Shown piece after piece: positions 24,293 through 32,448 of a stretch of DNA of 64,000 nucleotides. Source of the stretch: an uncultured Victivallales bacterium (GTDB lineage: Bacteria > Verrucomicrobiota > Lentisphaeria > Victivallales > UBA1829); the NCBI GenBank assembly GCA_944391115.1, contig CALXSJ010000005.1, positions 1 through 64,000 of the forward strand, in the 5' to 3' direction. Made by a program: the position numbers and the translations under genes. The notes beneath the pieces are model-generated. The model searched no databases. It was given only the letters and a program-made list of their open reading frames with translations, and had not been told where the DNA came from. The first letter of the stretch is position 1, and the number at the start of each line of letters is the position of its first letter.

Positions 24293-24314
24293 AATGATGT
24301 CACGTGTCATCATT
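24293..24314. promoter_or_regulatory. 22-bp palindromic operator at the LacI transcription start
   Basis: AATGATG (24293-24299), T, CACGTG (24301-24306), T, CATCATT (24308-24314): a near-perfect palindrome with one symmetric T/T mismatch, lying directly after the -10 box and covering the expected transcription start. The even, CG-centred symmetry fits a LacI-family dimer, so it is most likely the autoregulatory site for the product of the gene at 24334. Confidence 0.7.
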
Positions 24315-24333
24315 ATAAAACCGGGATATCATC

Positions 24334-25404
24334 ATGAGCATCACAATGCAGCAGCTTGCGGAACTTGCCGGAGTAACCCGGTCCGCCGTATCGGCGGTTC
24401 TGAACAACTCCGGAGGCAGCCGTGTTTCGCCGGAAAAACGGCTGCGGATCCTGGAGCTGGCCCGGAAGACGGGATACGTGCCGAATCTGGCTGCCCGTCA
24501 GCTCAAGGGGATCCCCGACCGTCTGATCGGCGTCATCACGGTGCCCAGCCATATGGGCATCATGGCCACCCTTCAGGCGGAAGTCATTTCCGCGCTGCAG
24601 CGTGCCGATTACGAAGCGCTGACCACGCAGCAGACGGATGTGAAACACATTCTGCGTGACTTTCAGGCAAGAAACGTTTCCGGGATCCTGGCGCTGGGGC
24701 AGATCGCCCTGCCGGAAGAGGAGCTGTTCTGCCCTTATGCCTCCTGCTCCCATTTCACGGGCAGCGTTTTCGACGTCAGCTGTGATCTCGCCGCCGGATC
24801 TTGCGAAGCAACCGTTCATCTCATTGAAAAGCACGGGCGCAGGAATCCAGTCTTCCTTTCCATCGGAGACTCTCCGGGACGTCCGGATGAGTTGAAATTT
24901 TCCGGAATGGTCCGCGCTTTGCGCGACAAAGGCATGCCGGCAGGAGAAAACAATCTTCTGCGCCTTCCCTTTTCGCACAGGCAGGACATTTCCCCTTACT
25001 ATGTCGCGGATAAAATCGATGCCGAAGCCGCCGTGGAACAGCTGATCCGCCGGAAGGCCGATGCCGTTCTCACAGGCAATGACTTCGTTGCCGCCCGTCT
25101 TCTTCCATGGCTCCAGTCGGCGGGGATCCGGATTCCGGAGGACATGGCTCTGATCGGTTACGACGGTTATTCCTGGACGCCGTTTGCCTCCGTGCCTCTG
25201 GCTACCGTGGTTCAGCCTGTTCGGGCCATGGCGGAAACGGCGGTCGGACTGCTGCTGAAGCGAATTGAAAATCCGGCGATGGAAATGCCGGGACCATCCG
25301 CCGGAATTTGTCCTGTTTTTCTTCCGGCGGCAAGCTGCGGATGCGCCTGCGGTCCGCAGAAGCTGATCGACGGCATCGCGGAAACGCTGCTGACGGCACC
25401 GTGA
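24334..25404 (+). CDS. LacI-family transcriptional regulator (module with DUF4838/PIG-L)
   Basis: 356 aa. The N-terminal LacI helix-turn-helix is MQQLAELAGVTRSAVSAVLN with the hinge helix PNLAARQLKG, followed by a sugar-binding-protein-like effector domain (LIGVITVPSHMG, VSGILALGQIALPE, DAVLTGNDFVAARLL, MALIGYDGYSWTPFASVPLATV). The effector is presumably a sugar released by the enzymes of the module. The C-terminal tail is unusual, with CGCAC close to the end. It has a consensus promoter and a 22-bp palindrome over its start site, so it is probably autoregulated. The pseudopilin gene follows after 139 nt on the same strand. Confidence 0.93.
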   Translation: MSITMQQLAELAGVTRSAVSAVLNNSGGSRVSPEKRLRILELARKTGYVPNLAARQLKGIPDRLIGVITVPSHMGIMATLQAEVISALQRADYEALTTQQTDVKHILRDFQARNVSGILALGQIALPEEELFCPYASCSHFTGSVFDVSCDLAAGSCEATVHLIEKHGRRNPVFLSIGDSPGRPDELKFSGMVRALRDKGMPAGENNLLRLPFSHRQDISPYYVADKIDAEAAVEQLIRRKADAVLTGNDFVAARLLPWLQSAGIRIPEDMALIGYDGYSWTPFASVPLATVVQPVRAMAETAVGLLLKRIENPAMEMPGPSAGICPVFLPAASCGCACGPQKLIDGIAETLLTAP

Positions 25405-25543
25405 TTTTCCGGATGCAGGACAAGATTTTCTTCCGGAAACGGAGAAACTCTGCCTTTCAAGCAGGAAGCGTGTCGCTGTCGATGCGGGAAACATAAAACA
25501 ACGGAATTTGAACACATAACAATCATGAAAAAGGGGGTAACGC

Positions 25544-26362
25544 ATGGAAAAGCATCAGGAGTCTTTTCAAAAACCCGAACCTGCCGCCCGCAGCCGGCGG
25601 TGCCGGAAAAGTCGCATATTCCGGCATGAATCATTCACATTAATCGAGCTGCTTGTCGTGATTGCGATTATTGCGATTCTGGCTTCACTCCTGCTCCCTG
25701 CACTTGGCAGGGTAAGACAGACTGCACACCAGACGGAATGCCTTTCCAACCTTCGGCAGATGGGAGTCTGGCATTCCTTGTACATCAGCGATTTCGGCTA
25801 TCTGATGCCGGAGGAATGGGAAAGCGGAGCCTCCTGGACTCAGATTTTCATCGACTCCGGCCTGACAGGTTACAAGGGATGTGGTTACTGGAAACCGGGT
25901 GTCAACGCCGGATATGAAAGCGGTTATTTCACCGGAAAATACAAGGATTTCCGCAGCAAATACTTCTGTCCCGCGGCAACGGAGGATATTGATTCCCTGA
26001 TCGGAAACAGCTCCAATGCCGGAATTTCCATCGGCTACAACACCCGCCTTTACGGACGAATCAGCATTGATTCGCCATTCACAAACGAGTATCTCCGGGT
26101 TTTGAAAGGCCCATCTTTCCGCGGTCCATCGCGTCTGGCGCTGCTTGCCGATTCCCGGAATTACAACCACCGGCTTTCCGCAGACATGATTCCCGGAAAA
26201 CCGCTGCAGTTCCGCCACAATCTGAGCGCCAACGTCCTTTATGTGGACATGCATGCGGGTAAGCGGAAACCGGATTCGATTTCCGCTTACAATGCGGCCT
26301 ATCCCTCACCGTTCTGGGCGCAGGGCGGATATGGGGAAAACAACCTGCACCGTCCGGATTGA
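25544..26362 (+). CDS. pseudopilin-like protein with long leader
   Basis: 272 aa. A 30-residue arginine-rich leader is followed by [19 protein letters not shown] (Phe31, Glu35) and [14 protein letters not shown]. The C-terminal motif is His-X9-Asp-Met-His, a variant of H-X9-DG. The -1 residue is Ser30, not Gly. The leader is far longer than the 5-10 residues usual in prepilins, but the AAGGGGG ribosome site supports the start at 25544. It lies between the LacI regulator and the DUF4838-CBM9 protein in the module. Confidence 0.9.
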   Translation: MEKHQESFQKPEPAARSRRCRKSRIFRHESFTLIELLVVIAIIAILASLLLPALGRVRQTAHQTECLSNLRQMGVWHSLYISDFGYLMPEEWESGASWTQIFIDSGLTGYKGCGYWKPGVNAGYESGYFTGKYKDFRSKYFCPAATEDIDSLIGNSSNAGISIGYNTRLYGRISIDSPFTNEYLRVLKGPSFRGPSRLALLADSRNYNHRLSADMIPGKPLQFRHNLSANVLYVDMHAGKRKPDSISAYNAAYPSPFWAQGGYGENNLHRPD

Positions 26363-26427
26363 GAAAGAACGGGCAGTGATGGCGCTTTCAGCAGCAATAC
26401 AGACATTTTGAGATAAGGAGAAAGAAA

Positions 26428-28809
26428 ATGAACCGAAAGTATGCAGGATTTCTGATGCTGATTGCCGGGATCGTTCCCGCATCCGCGCTGGATGTTGTCC
26501 GGGACGGGAAGGCGGCGGCGGAAATCGTCGTAGACGCAAAAGCCTGTCCTTCGACAAAGACGGCGGCAAACGAACTTCAGAAATATTTCTTCCGGATGTC
26601 AGGCGTGAACATTCCCCTTGTGCATCAGCCCGGAGGGAAGAGGAATCCCCTTTATGTCGGAAGAAGCTCCCACACGGACAGACTGGGCGTCCGGCTGGAT
26701 GACATCCGCCATGACGGTTTTAAAATCATTGTGACGGACAGGCATGCCGTAATTGCGGGCGTGGACGACAACCGTCTCCCGATCCCCCGGAAAAATACCA
26801 GCGCGTCACGCTGGCAGCTCTGCCGGGAGGAATGGGAAAAGGCGACAGGGAGCAAAACGGATCCGCGTCTTTTTTACCGCGATCCGCGGAGATTTGTTCA
26901 CGCATCCGGCGGAATTTTCGCCAATCAGGATGCCACCGGCACGCTTTACGGAGTGTATGATCTGCTGGAACGCCTCGGGGTGCGTTTCTTCATGCCTGTT
27001 GAAGGTCTGGGCCAGGTGGTTCCGGAAAGGAAGACGATCCGTCTTCCGGAAATGAACGTGAAGGAGGAACCCGATTTCGCAACCCGCTATCTTTCGCTGA
27101 ACGTCCGCGGAAACGGTCTGGACGAATGCTGGTACAAGCAGCTCCGTCAGGGAGGCGTCTATGACATGTGGCCCGGCCATACCAGCATGGGGGTCATGAC
27201 GGATCCGCGCCCGGAATTCATTGTCCGCCGCAACGGCGTCCCTGTGGAAATCAATAAAACGACGAAGCTGCCGCGTCTTGCCAGTCCGGAACTGCGGGAA
27301 GCTCTGGCGGAGTATCTCGGGCATTTCCGCCGGTTCTACCCGGAACTCCATGACCTTCCGATCGGACAGCCGGACGGCTGGGGTGTGCTCGACGACCGCG
27401 ATGTCGCGGCCGGATGGGATAAAAGGGAAAAGGGAAACTGGGGACGCTTCTCGGATTACACATGGGATTTCGTGCTCGACGTGGCAAAACGCCTGCGCGG
27501 GAAATATCCCGGCGTCCGTTTCAGCACCATGAGCTACGGATATGCGAAAAAGCCGCCGGAAAACATTGCGCGCATTCCCGGCGATATCGGAATCTATTTC
27601 ACGCAGACCTGTTCCGGATGGCGCAGGGATGGACGCGAGCTCGCCCTGCGGAAGGAATGGGAAAAGAAAGCACCCGACAGCGAATTCTACATCTATGACT
27701 ATTATCTTTCGCACAATCCGAACCGGCATGCGCCGGCGCTTCCCGCGATCTTCCTGCGCAGCATCGACCGGAGTTTCAAGGCTGCGACTCCGCAGTACAA
27801 AGGCGTTTATGTGGAGGTCTCCCACGACGCGGACTTCTTGAAGTCGAAACGCCGCTCGCTTCTGAAATATCCGGTTCTGAACGCCCTGCCCTACTATGTG
27901 CACGGCAAACTCACCTGGAACCGCAACGCCGATGTCGGAGCCATTCTGGAGGATTACTATGAAAAGTTTTTCGGTCCCGCCGGACCGGAGATGAAGGAGT
28001 TCTACGAGTTTGCCGAAAGCATGTGGCAGTCGCCTCCGCCCTCCGCCAAGGGGAAGCGGCAGATGGTGGAAAAATATTTTGAAATCCTGGCCAGGGCGAA
28101 ACAGAAGGCCGGCGACAGCGTTTACGGCAGACGCATCGGACTGATTGAGGAGGAGATGGAACCGGCGAAAAAAGCATTTCAGGACACCCGCAGCGGACCC
28201 GCGGTCACAGCCCGGAGAAGCCGCCTGAAGATTCCGGCGGTCAACGGCGATCTCGACAAGGAATTCTGGAAGGAATTCCCCGCGGCGTCCGCCTATTCCC
28301 TGAAAGACAACTTCACCGGTCAGACGGCGAAGGCGAATCCGACACGTGTCGCACTGCGCTGGGCGGGGGATTCTCTTCTCGCCGGCATCCGGTGCATGGA
28401 ACGGCGCATGGATAAACTGGTAGCGGCCCTTCCGGCCGGCAGCAACAATCAGGACGCCATTTACCTGGATGACAATGTGGAAATCTACATTGAAACGACA
28501 AAAGGATACCGGGTGAAACTGGTCGTCAATCCGAACGGAGCCTGTCTGACGCATCTCTTCAGCTCGCCGGACGTGACGGAGATCAACTGGCTTCCGGAGG
28601 CCGTCGCCGTCCGGAAGGGCGCCGGCTTCTGGAGTGTGGAGGTCAACCTGGGAAGTTTCGGGGAGCCAGCTCCATCGAGCTCCACTCCGTGGGGAATCAA
28701 TGTCTGCCGCCAGCGGCTGACTGGAGGGGAGAAGGAGTATTACTCGCTCAGTCCAACAGGCGGGCGTTTTGACAATTTCAACAAACATGCGAATTTGTCC
28801 GTCCGCTGA
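26428..28809 (+). CDS. secreted DUF4838 protein with GH67-like N-terminus and CBM9-like C-terminus
   Basis: 793 aa with a signal peptide (YAGFLMLIAGIVPASA). Residues about 25-200 form the alpha-glucuronidase-N/GH20b-like domain (AANELQKYFFRMSGVNIPL, YVGRSS, GTLYGVYDLLERLGVRFFMP). Residues about 210-500 are the DUF4838 barrel-like region. The C-terminal about 200 residues resemble a family 9 carbohydrate-binding module (IPAVNGDLDKEFWKEFP, IYLDDNVEIYIET, FWSVEVNLGSFGE). Exported and probably acting on uronic-acid-containing or host-type glycans, but no DUF4838 activity can be assigned from sequence alone. AAGGAG precedes the ATG. The PIG-L deacetylase gene follows after 39 nt. Confidence 0.83.
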   Translation: MNRKYAGFLMLIAGIVPASALDVVRDGKAAAEIVVDAKACPSTKTAANELQKYFFRMSGVNIPLVHQPGGKRNPLYVGRSSHTDRLGVRLDDIRHDGFKIIVTDRHAVIAGVDDNRLPIPRKNTSASRWQLCREEWEKATGSKTDPRLFYRDPRRFVHASGGIFANQDATGTLYGVYDLLERLGVRFFMPVEGLGQVVPERKTIRLPEMNVKEEPDFATRYLSLNVRGNGLDECWYKQLRQGGVYDMWPGHTSMGVMTDPRPEFIVRRNGVPVEINKTTKLPRLASPELREALAEYLGHFRRFYPELHDLPIGQPDGWGVLDDRDVAAGWDKREKGNWGRFSDYTWDFVLDVAKRLRGKYPGVRFSTMSYGYAKKPPENIARIPGDIGIYFTQTCSGWRRDGRELALRKEWEKKAPDSEFYIYDYYLSHNPNRHAPALPAIFLRSIDRSFKAATPQYKGVYVEVSHDADFLKSKRRSLLKYPVLNALPYYVHGKLTWNRNADVGAILEDYYEKFFGPAGPEMKEFYEFAESMWQSPPPSAKGKRQMVEKYFEILARAKQKAGDSVYGRRIGLIEEEMEPAKKAFQDTRSGPAVTARRSRLKIPAVNGDLDKEFWKEFPAASAYSLKDNFTGQTAKANPTRVALRWAGDSLLAGIRCMERRMDKLVAALPAGSNNQDAIYLDDNVEIYIETTKGYRVKLVVNPNGACLTHLFSSPDVTEINWLPEAVAVRKGAGFWSVEVNLGSFGEPAPSSSTPWGINVCRQRLTGGEKEYYSLSPTGGRFDNFNKHANLSVR

Positions 28810-28848
28810 AGTTTTACAGAAAAAAATGCCGGAAGGAGAAACGGAAAA

Positions 28849-29676
28849 ATGGCATTGACGGAAAAAAACATCATGGCTGTCGGGGCGCACGCCGACGACA
28901 TTGAATTCAATATCACGGGCACTCTTCTGAAATACCGGAAGGAAGGGTATTCCGTCACCTATGTCATGGCGACGAACAACTGCGCCGGGGTCTGGGGAAA
29001 GCTCGATGAGAAGGGAGAACGCTACTTTGAAGAGGTCCCGTGGTATGTGATGATGCCGCAGCGGAAACTGGAGGCGGCAAGGGCGGCAAGAGAACTCTTC
29101 GGGACGGAGGTGATCCATCTGGATTACGCACAGCGTCACTACTGGGACCGGAACTGCGTGAAAAAGGAGCTCCGCTACGGATGCGAACCATTGAACTGTT
29201 CCGGCCCGGATGTGCCGACGATCGTCACAGCCTTTGAAGACCCCGGGGAAGTGAAAAAACTTGCCGGTCTCATTCTGGAAAAAAATCCGGAATGCATTCT
29301 GACCCACCCGTATGCCGTCTACACGGTCGAGCATTTCTGCACCGCGGCCCTGGTCCGGAAAGCCTACTTTCTGGCGTGTGAACAAGGGTATCAGGGGTCA
29401 CTTTTGCACTGGATCGAGGTGGAAACCTATAAATACGGGTGCGGCTTCGTCCGCTGGAACACCTTCATCGACACCACGGGCTACGGTTCGGAAACCAAGC
29501 GCAAAGCCCTGGAAATTCATTCCTGCCAGATGCCGACGGCAAAATTTCTCGATCTGGAGGATGAAATGTACGGCAGGGAATGTTCCTGCGAATCGGCGGA
29601 AGCGTTCATCGCGTGCAGGATCAATGAATCGCATCCCGGAGCTCTGACCCGGGAATTCAAACAACATCTCAGATGA
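28849..29676 (+). CDS. PIG-L family deacetylase (LmbE-like)
   Basis: 275 aa, cytoplasmic. The zinc site motif is AVGAHADDIEFNITGTLLKY (His-Ala-Asp-Asp in place of the common His-Pro-Asp-Asp). The second His-containing motif is THPYAVYTVEHFCTAALV, where the usual Asp-His pair is altered but His-Pro and Glu-His are kept. Known PIG-L enzymes remove N-acetyl groups from GlcNAc-type sugars or conjugates. Placed directly after a secreted DUF4838-CBM9 protein, it suggests the module handles an N-acetylated amino sugar. AAGGAG lies 12 nt before the ATG, and the TPR gene follows after 13 nt. Confidence 0.88.
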   Translation: MALTEKNIMAVGAHADDIEFNITGTLLKYRKEGYSVTYVMATNNCAGVWGKLDEKGERYFEEVPWYVMMPQRKLEAARAARELFGTEVIHLDYAQRHYWDRNCVKKELRYGCEPLNCSGPDVPTIVTAFEDPGEVKKLAGLILEKNPECILTHPYAVYTVEHFCTAALVRKAYFLACEQGYQGSLLHWIEVETYKYGCGFVRWNTFIDTTGYGSETKRKALEIHSCQMPTAKFLDLEDEMYGRECSCESAEAFIACRINESHPGALTREFKQHLR

Positions 29677-29689
29677 AAGGAAGACAAAA

Positions 29690-30484
29690 ATGAAAGGACA
29701 GCTTTTCACCGCTCTCCTCCTCGCGGCTCTGGCCGGAAACGTCCATGGCGGATTTCCGGAGGATTTTCAGGGCGCGATGAAACTCAGACCCGCGGAAGCC
29801 GCACCCCGTTTCGAACAGCTGGCGGAACAGGCTCCGGAAGGCGCGAAAAACAGAGCTCTCATGCAGGCGGGACTCAATTATGTCAAGGCGGGCAAACTCG
29901 CGGATGCGGAAAGAGTGGCGCTCCGTCTTCAGGGAAGCGCCGGGAAACTTCTGAAAATGCAGATTCTTTACAAGCGCAAAAGCTGGAAGGATATTGCGGA
30001 GATCTATCGGAACGAGGATCTTTCCAAATGGGCGGATGCGGAACAATACGACGCCTTCCGTCTGCGCGGAGAAGCATTTTTCTGGCTGGCGCAGTATGAC
30101 AAGGCCGGCGGCGATCTGCGGCAGGCCGTTCAGCTTTCCGATCTTCCGCTGGAGAAAGCCGCCGTCCTGAATTCTCTCGCCAGATGCCTTCTGAAGCAGA
30201 ACAGACCGGAGGATGCCGTCGCGGAATACCGGAAAGTCCTTGCATTTGAGAAACTGAAGGGATTCGGACATTACAACAGCGCCTGTCTGGGGATTGCGGA
30301 GATTCTGGCCGCACGGAAACAGTATGCGGAGGCATTGCAGGAAATTGCGAGAATCCCGCGTCCGAAAGCCGGTTACTGGGCATACAAACCGCTCGAAGCG
30401 GAAGCGGACATCCTGATGAAAATGGGGAAAACGGCCGAGGCGGCACAGAAGCGCGGAGAAGCCGAGGCGCTGAAGAAACGCTGA
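29690..30484 (+). CDS. secreted tetratricopeptide-repeat protein
   Basis: 264 aa with a signal peptide (LFTALLLAALAGNVHG). The mature part is almost entirely helical repeats of TPR type, for example LMQAGLNYVKAGKLADAERVALRL, FRLRGEAFFWLAQYDKAGGDLRQAV, LNSLARCLLKQNRPEDAVAEYRKVL and CLGIAEILAARKQYAEALQEIARI. Such periplasmic TPR proteins are scaffolds for assembly or secretion complexes. As the last gene of a LacI-pseudopilin-DUF4838-PIG-L module and before a good terminator, it may help assemble the pseudopilin or deliver the enzyme. This is inference. Confidence 0.85.
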   Translation: MKGQLFTALLLAALAGNVHGGFPEDFQGAMKLRPAEAAPRFEQLAEQAPEGAKNRALMQAGLNYVKAGKLADAERVALRLQGSAGKLLKMQILYKRKSWKDIAEIYRNEDLSKWADAEQYDAFRLRGEAFFWLAQYDKAGGDLRQAVQLSDLPLEKAAVLNSLARCLLKQNRPEDAVAEYRKVLAFEKLKGFGHYNSACLGIAEILAARKQYAEALQEIARIPRPKAGYWAYKPLEAEADILMKMGKTAEAAQKRGEAEALKKR

Positions 30485-30553
30485 CATCATAAAAAAACGG
30501 AGTGCGGAGAGGCTTTTTCCCTGCATTCCGGTCCTGCCGGACGGACAGATTTC

Positions 30554-30594
30554 AGGCGGCGTATTGTTTCTGCAAGACGCCGCCTCTCCTTTTT
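30554..30594 (+). terminator. rho-independent terminator after the TPR gene
   Basis: AGGCGGCGT (30554-30562) pairs perfectly with ACGCCGCCT (30577-30585) around a 14-nt loop, followed by CTCCTTTTT. It closes the 24334-30484 module. Confidence 0.8.
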
Positions 30595-30677
30595 CCGGTG
30601 ACACAAGAGATTCGCCTCTCCGGAAAGAATCCGGAAAGGACGAAAACAAAAAAGGATCTTTTTTTTATTCCGCCCCC

Positions 30678-30705
30678 TTGACAAAGTATGGAAATCGTTT
30701 ATAAT
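30678..30705 (+). promoter_or_regulatory. consensus promoter of the second LacI gene
   Basis: TTGACA (30678-30683), a 16-bp spacer and TATAAT (30700-30705), inside the same CCCCCTTGACAAAG context as the promoter at 24264. Confidence 0.8.
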
Positions 30706-30723
30706 AGTATTACACAAACGATT
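30693..30723. promoter_or_regulatory. operator-like inverted repeat spanning the -10 box
   Basis: AATCGTTT (30693-30700) and AAACGATT (30716-30723) are perfect inverted repeats separated by 15 bp and flank the -10 and transcription start. Each arm contains a CG step, as LacI half-sites often do. A repressor here would block the gene at 30738 and the module behind it. Confidence 0.65.
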
Positions 30724-30737
30724 GAGAAGATGCTTTT

Positions 30738-31748
30738 ATGACTGTGACACTGAAAGACATTGCCAGACTGGCGAACATCGACGCGGGAGCGGTTTCCCGG
30801 ACACTCCGGAATCACCCCAAGGCCCAGGAACTGCGTCCCGAGACCCGGGAGCGGATCCTGAAAATTGCGAAGGACCTGGGCTACCAGTGCAATCTTCTGG
30901 CATCCTCCATCCGTACGGGACGAGTTACCACCATGGCGGTGATCGGCAGATTCGCACAGGACAATTTCGAACCTTCGGACAGTCAGATCCTTTCCGGTAT
31001 TTTCAAGGAGGCAACCGCAAACGACTACGGGATCAAGGTGTTCGACGATTCCGATCTTCCGCGCACATTCTCGGAAATCGCGGGAAACCGCATCCAGCTG
31101 GTTGCATCCCTGAGTGTCGCCGAAACGGTAAGGATTCAGACCGCGGAACTGTGCAGGAAAAACGGAATGCGTCTGATTTTTCTGAACGAATATGCCCATG
31201 GCGGTTTTCCCTCCATCGCCCTGGACAATGCAGACGGCGCGGTTCAGGCGGTCCGGCTTCTCGCCGGACTCGGACACAGACGCATCGCACTGCTCTGCGT
31301 TCCACACAGATTCCACTATATCAGGGAGCGTCACCGGGGATATCTGGAGGGAATGAAACAGGCAGGTCTGCCGGTCGATCCCGAGCTGGCAAGCTGCACG
31401 GATGATACAGAGAATGCGGTCCGGCGGATGCTCTCCCTGCCGCAGAAGAAACGGCCGACCGCGATTTTCGGCATCGCGGACAATCTGGCGGTCATTGCCC
31501 AGAATACGGCGCTGCGCATGGGATTCCGGATTCCGGAGGAGCTTTCCACCATCGGATTCGGCGCCAGTGACGCGGGGACATTTTCCTACTGCCGCCTGAC
31601 CACGATATGCGAAAACCTCGCCATGCGGGGAAAACTTGCGGTCCGGCTTCTTCTCGGGAAATCCGTGGACATCACACCGGATGCAAACGGAAACTACCTG
31701 ATCCGTCCCTCGCTCATTCGGCGGGACTCTGCAGGGACAATACAATGA
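30738..31748 (+). CDS. LacI-family transcriptional regulator (module with two DUF4838 proteins)
   Basis: 336 aa. The N-terminal helix-turn-helix is TLKDIARLANIDAGAVSRTL, the hinge is YQCNLLASSIRTG, and the effector domain follows (TTMAVIGRFAQDNFEPSDSQ, GGFPSIALDNADGAVQAV, GHRRIALLCVPHRF, PTAIFGIADNLAVIAQN). It probably senses a sugar made by the enzymes of its module and represses them in its absence. Its promoter carries a matching inverted repeat at 30693-30723. The ribosome site is weak (GAGAAG). The pseudopilin gene follows after 37 nt on the same strand. Confidence 0.93.
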   Translation: MTVTLKDIARLANIDAGAVSRTLRNHPKAQELRPETRERILKIAKDLGYQCNLLASSIRTGRVTTMAVIGRFAQDNFEPSDSQILSGIFKEATANDYGIKVFDDSDLPRTFSEIAGNRIQLVASLSVAETVRIQTAELCRKNGMRLIFLNEYAHGGFPSIALDNADGAVQAVRLLAGLGHRRIALLCVPHRFHYIRERHRGYLEGMKQAGLPVDPELASCTDDTENAVRRMLSLPQKKRPTAIFGIADNLAVIAQNTALRMGFRIPEELSTIGFGASDAGTFSYCRLTTICENLAMRGKLAVRLLLGKSVDITPDANGNYLIRPSLIRRDSAGTIQ

Positions 31749-31785
31749 AACACCATAATTTTATAAAAAAAAGAGGGATTTTGCT

Positions 31786-32436
31786 ATGACAGACGCAGAC
31801 AATGGCAAACATTTTCCGAAAAGAAAGCAGGGAAATTTCACGTTGATAGAGCTTCTGGTTGTGATTGCCGTAATTGCGGTTCTGGCGGCGATGCTGCTGC
31901 CTGCGCTTGGCAAGGCGCGGGCCATGGGAAAAAGCATCCAGTGCATCAGTCAGGAAAAGCAGATTATGCTGATTATTCTCAATTACGCCAACGACTACAA
32001 GGAATATCTGCCGAGTCACATGAACTGGACATCCTGCCTGCAGACCGCCTACCGGCAGCCGGATGCACTCTTTTACTGTCCGGAGGAAACAAACCGGACC
32101 ATTTATTCCTATGGCTATAATTATTATCCGATTTCTCAAACCGGCCAGAAACGAATCTTTCAATGCAAGGCACCCTCCTCGCAATACGTCTTCATGGACA
32201 GCCTCGGGGACACCACTATCGTTTACTGCTGGGGGGATGCCGCCACGATACGGAAACCCAAGCCGCGCCATCTTGTCCGGGGGCTGAATATCGCTTATCT
32301 TGACGGGCATGCCGCCGCCTTCCGGACCGCGAATCCGGAAAATCCATACGGACCGACATACGGCGGTGCCGGTTATCTGGGGTCTCATATGGGCTATTCC
32401 GAGAAAACCGGATGGTTCCGCTTCAAAACAAACTGA
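31786..32436 (+). CDS. pseudopilin-like protein
   Basis: 216 aa. A 17-residue leader ending KRKQGN is followed by [19 protein letters not shown] (Phe18, Glu22) and LLPALGKARAMGKS. The C-terminal motif is His-X10-Asp-Gly-His (RHLVRGLNIAYLDGH), one residue longer than the usual spacing. Gly is at -2 and Asn at -1. GAGGGA precedes the ATG. It lies between the LacI regulator and two DUF4838 proteins, and the first of those starts only 12 nt after its stop, which is strong evidence for co-transcription. Confidence 0.92.
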   Translation: MTDADNGKHFPKRKQGNFTLIELLVVIAVIAVLAAMLLPALGKARAMGKSIQCISQEKQIMLIILNYANDYKEYLPSHMNWTSCLQTAYRQPDALFYCPEETNRTIYSYGYNYYPISQTGQKRIFQCKAPSSQYVFMDSLGDTTIVYCWGDAATIRKPKPRHLVRGLNIAYLDGHAAAFRTANPENPYGPTYGGAGYLGSHMGYSEKTGWFRFKTN

Positions 32437-32448
32437 AAGGAATCTGAA

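Noticed and set aside
24301-24306. CACGTG in the LacI operator as a eukaryote-like E-box or restriction-associated signal
   Set aside because: It is simply the symmetric centre of the longer LacI-type palindrome.
26806-29385. 859-codon minus-strand frame opposite the DUF4838-CBM9 and PIG-L genes
   Set aside because: It spans two separate plus-strand genes with clear signal peptide, domains and ribosome sites; antisense shadow.
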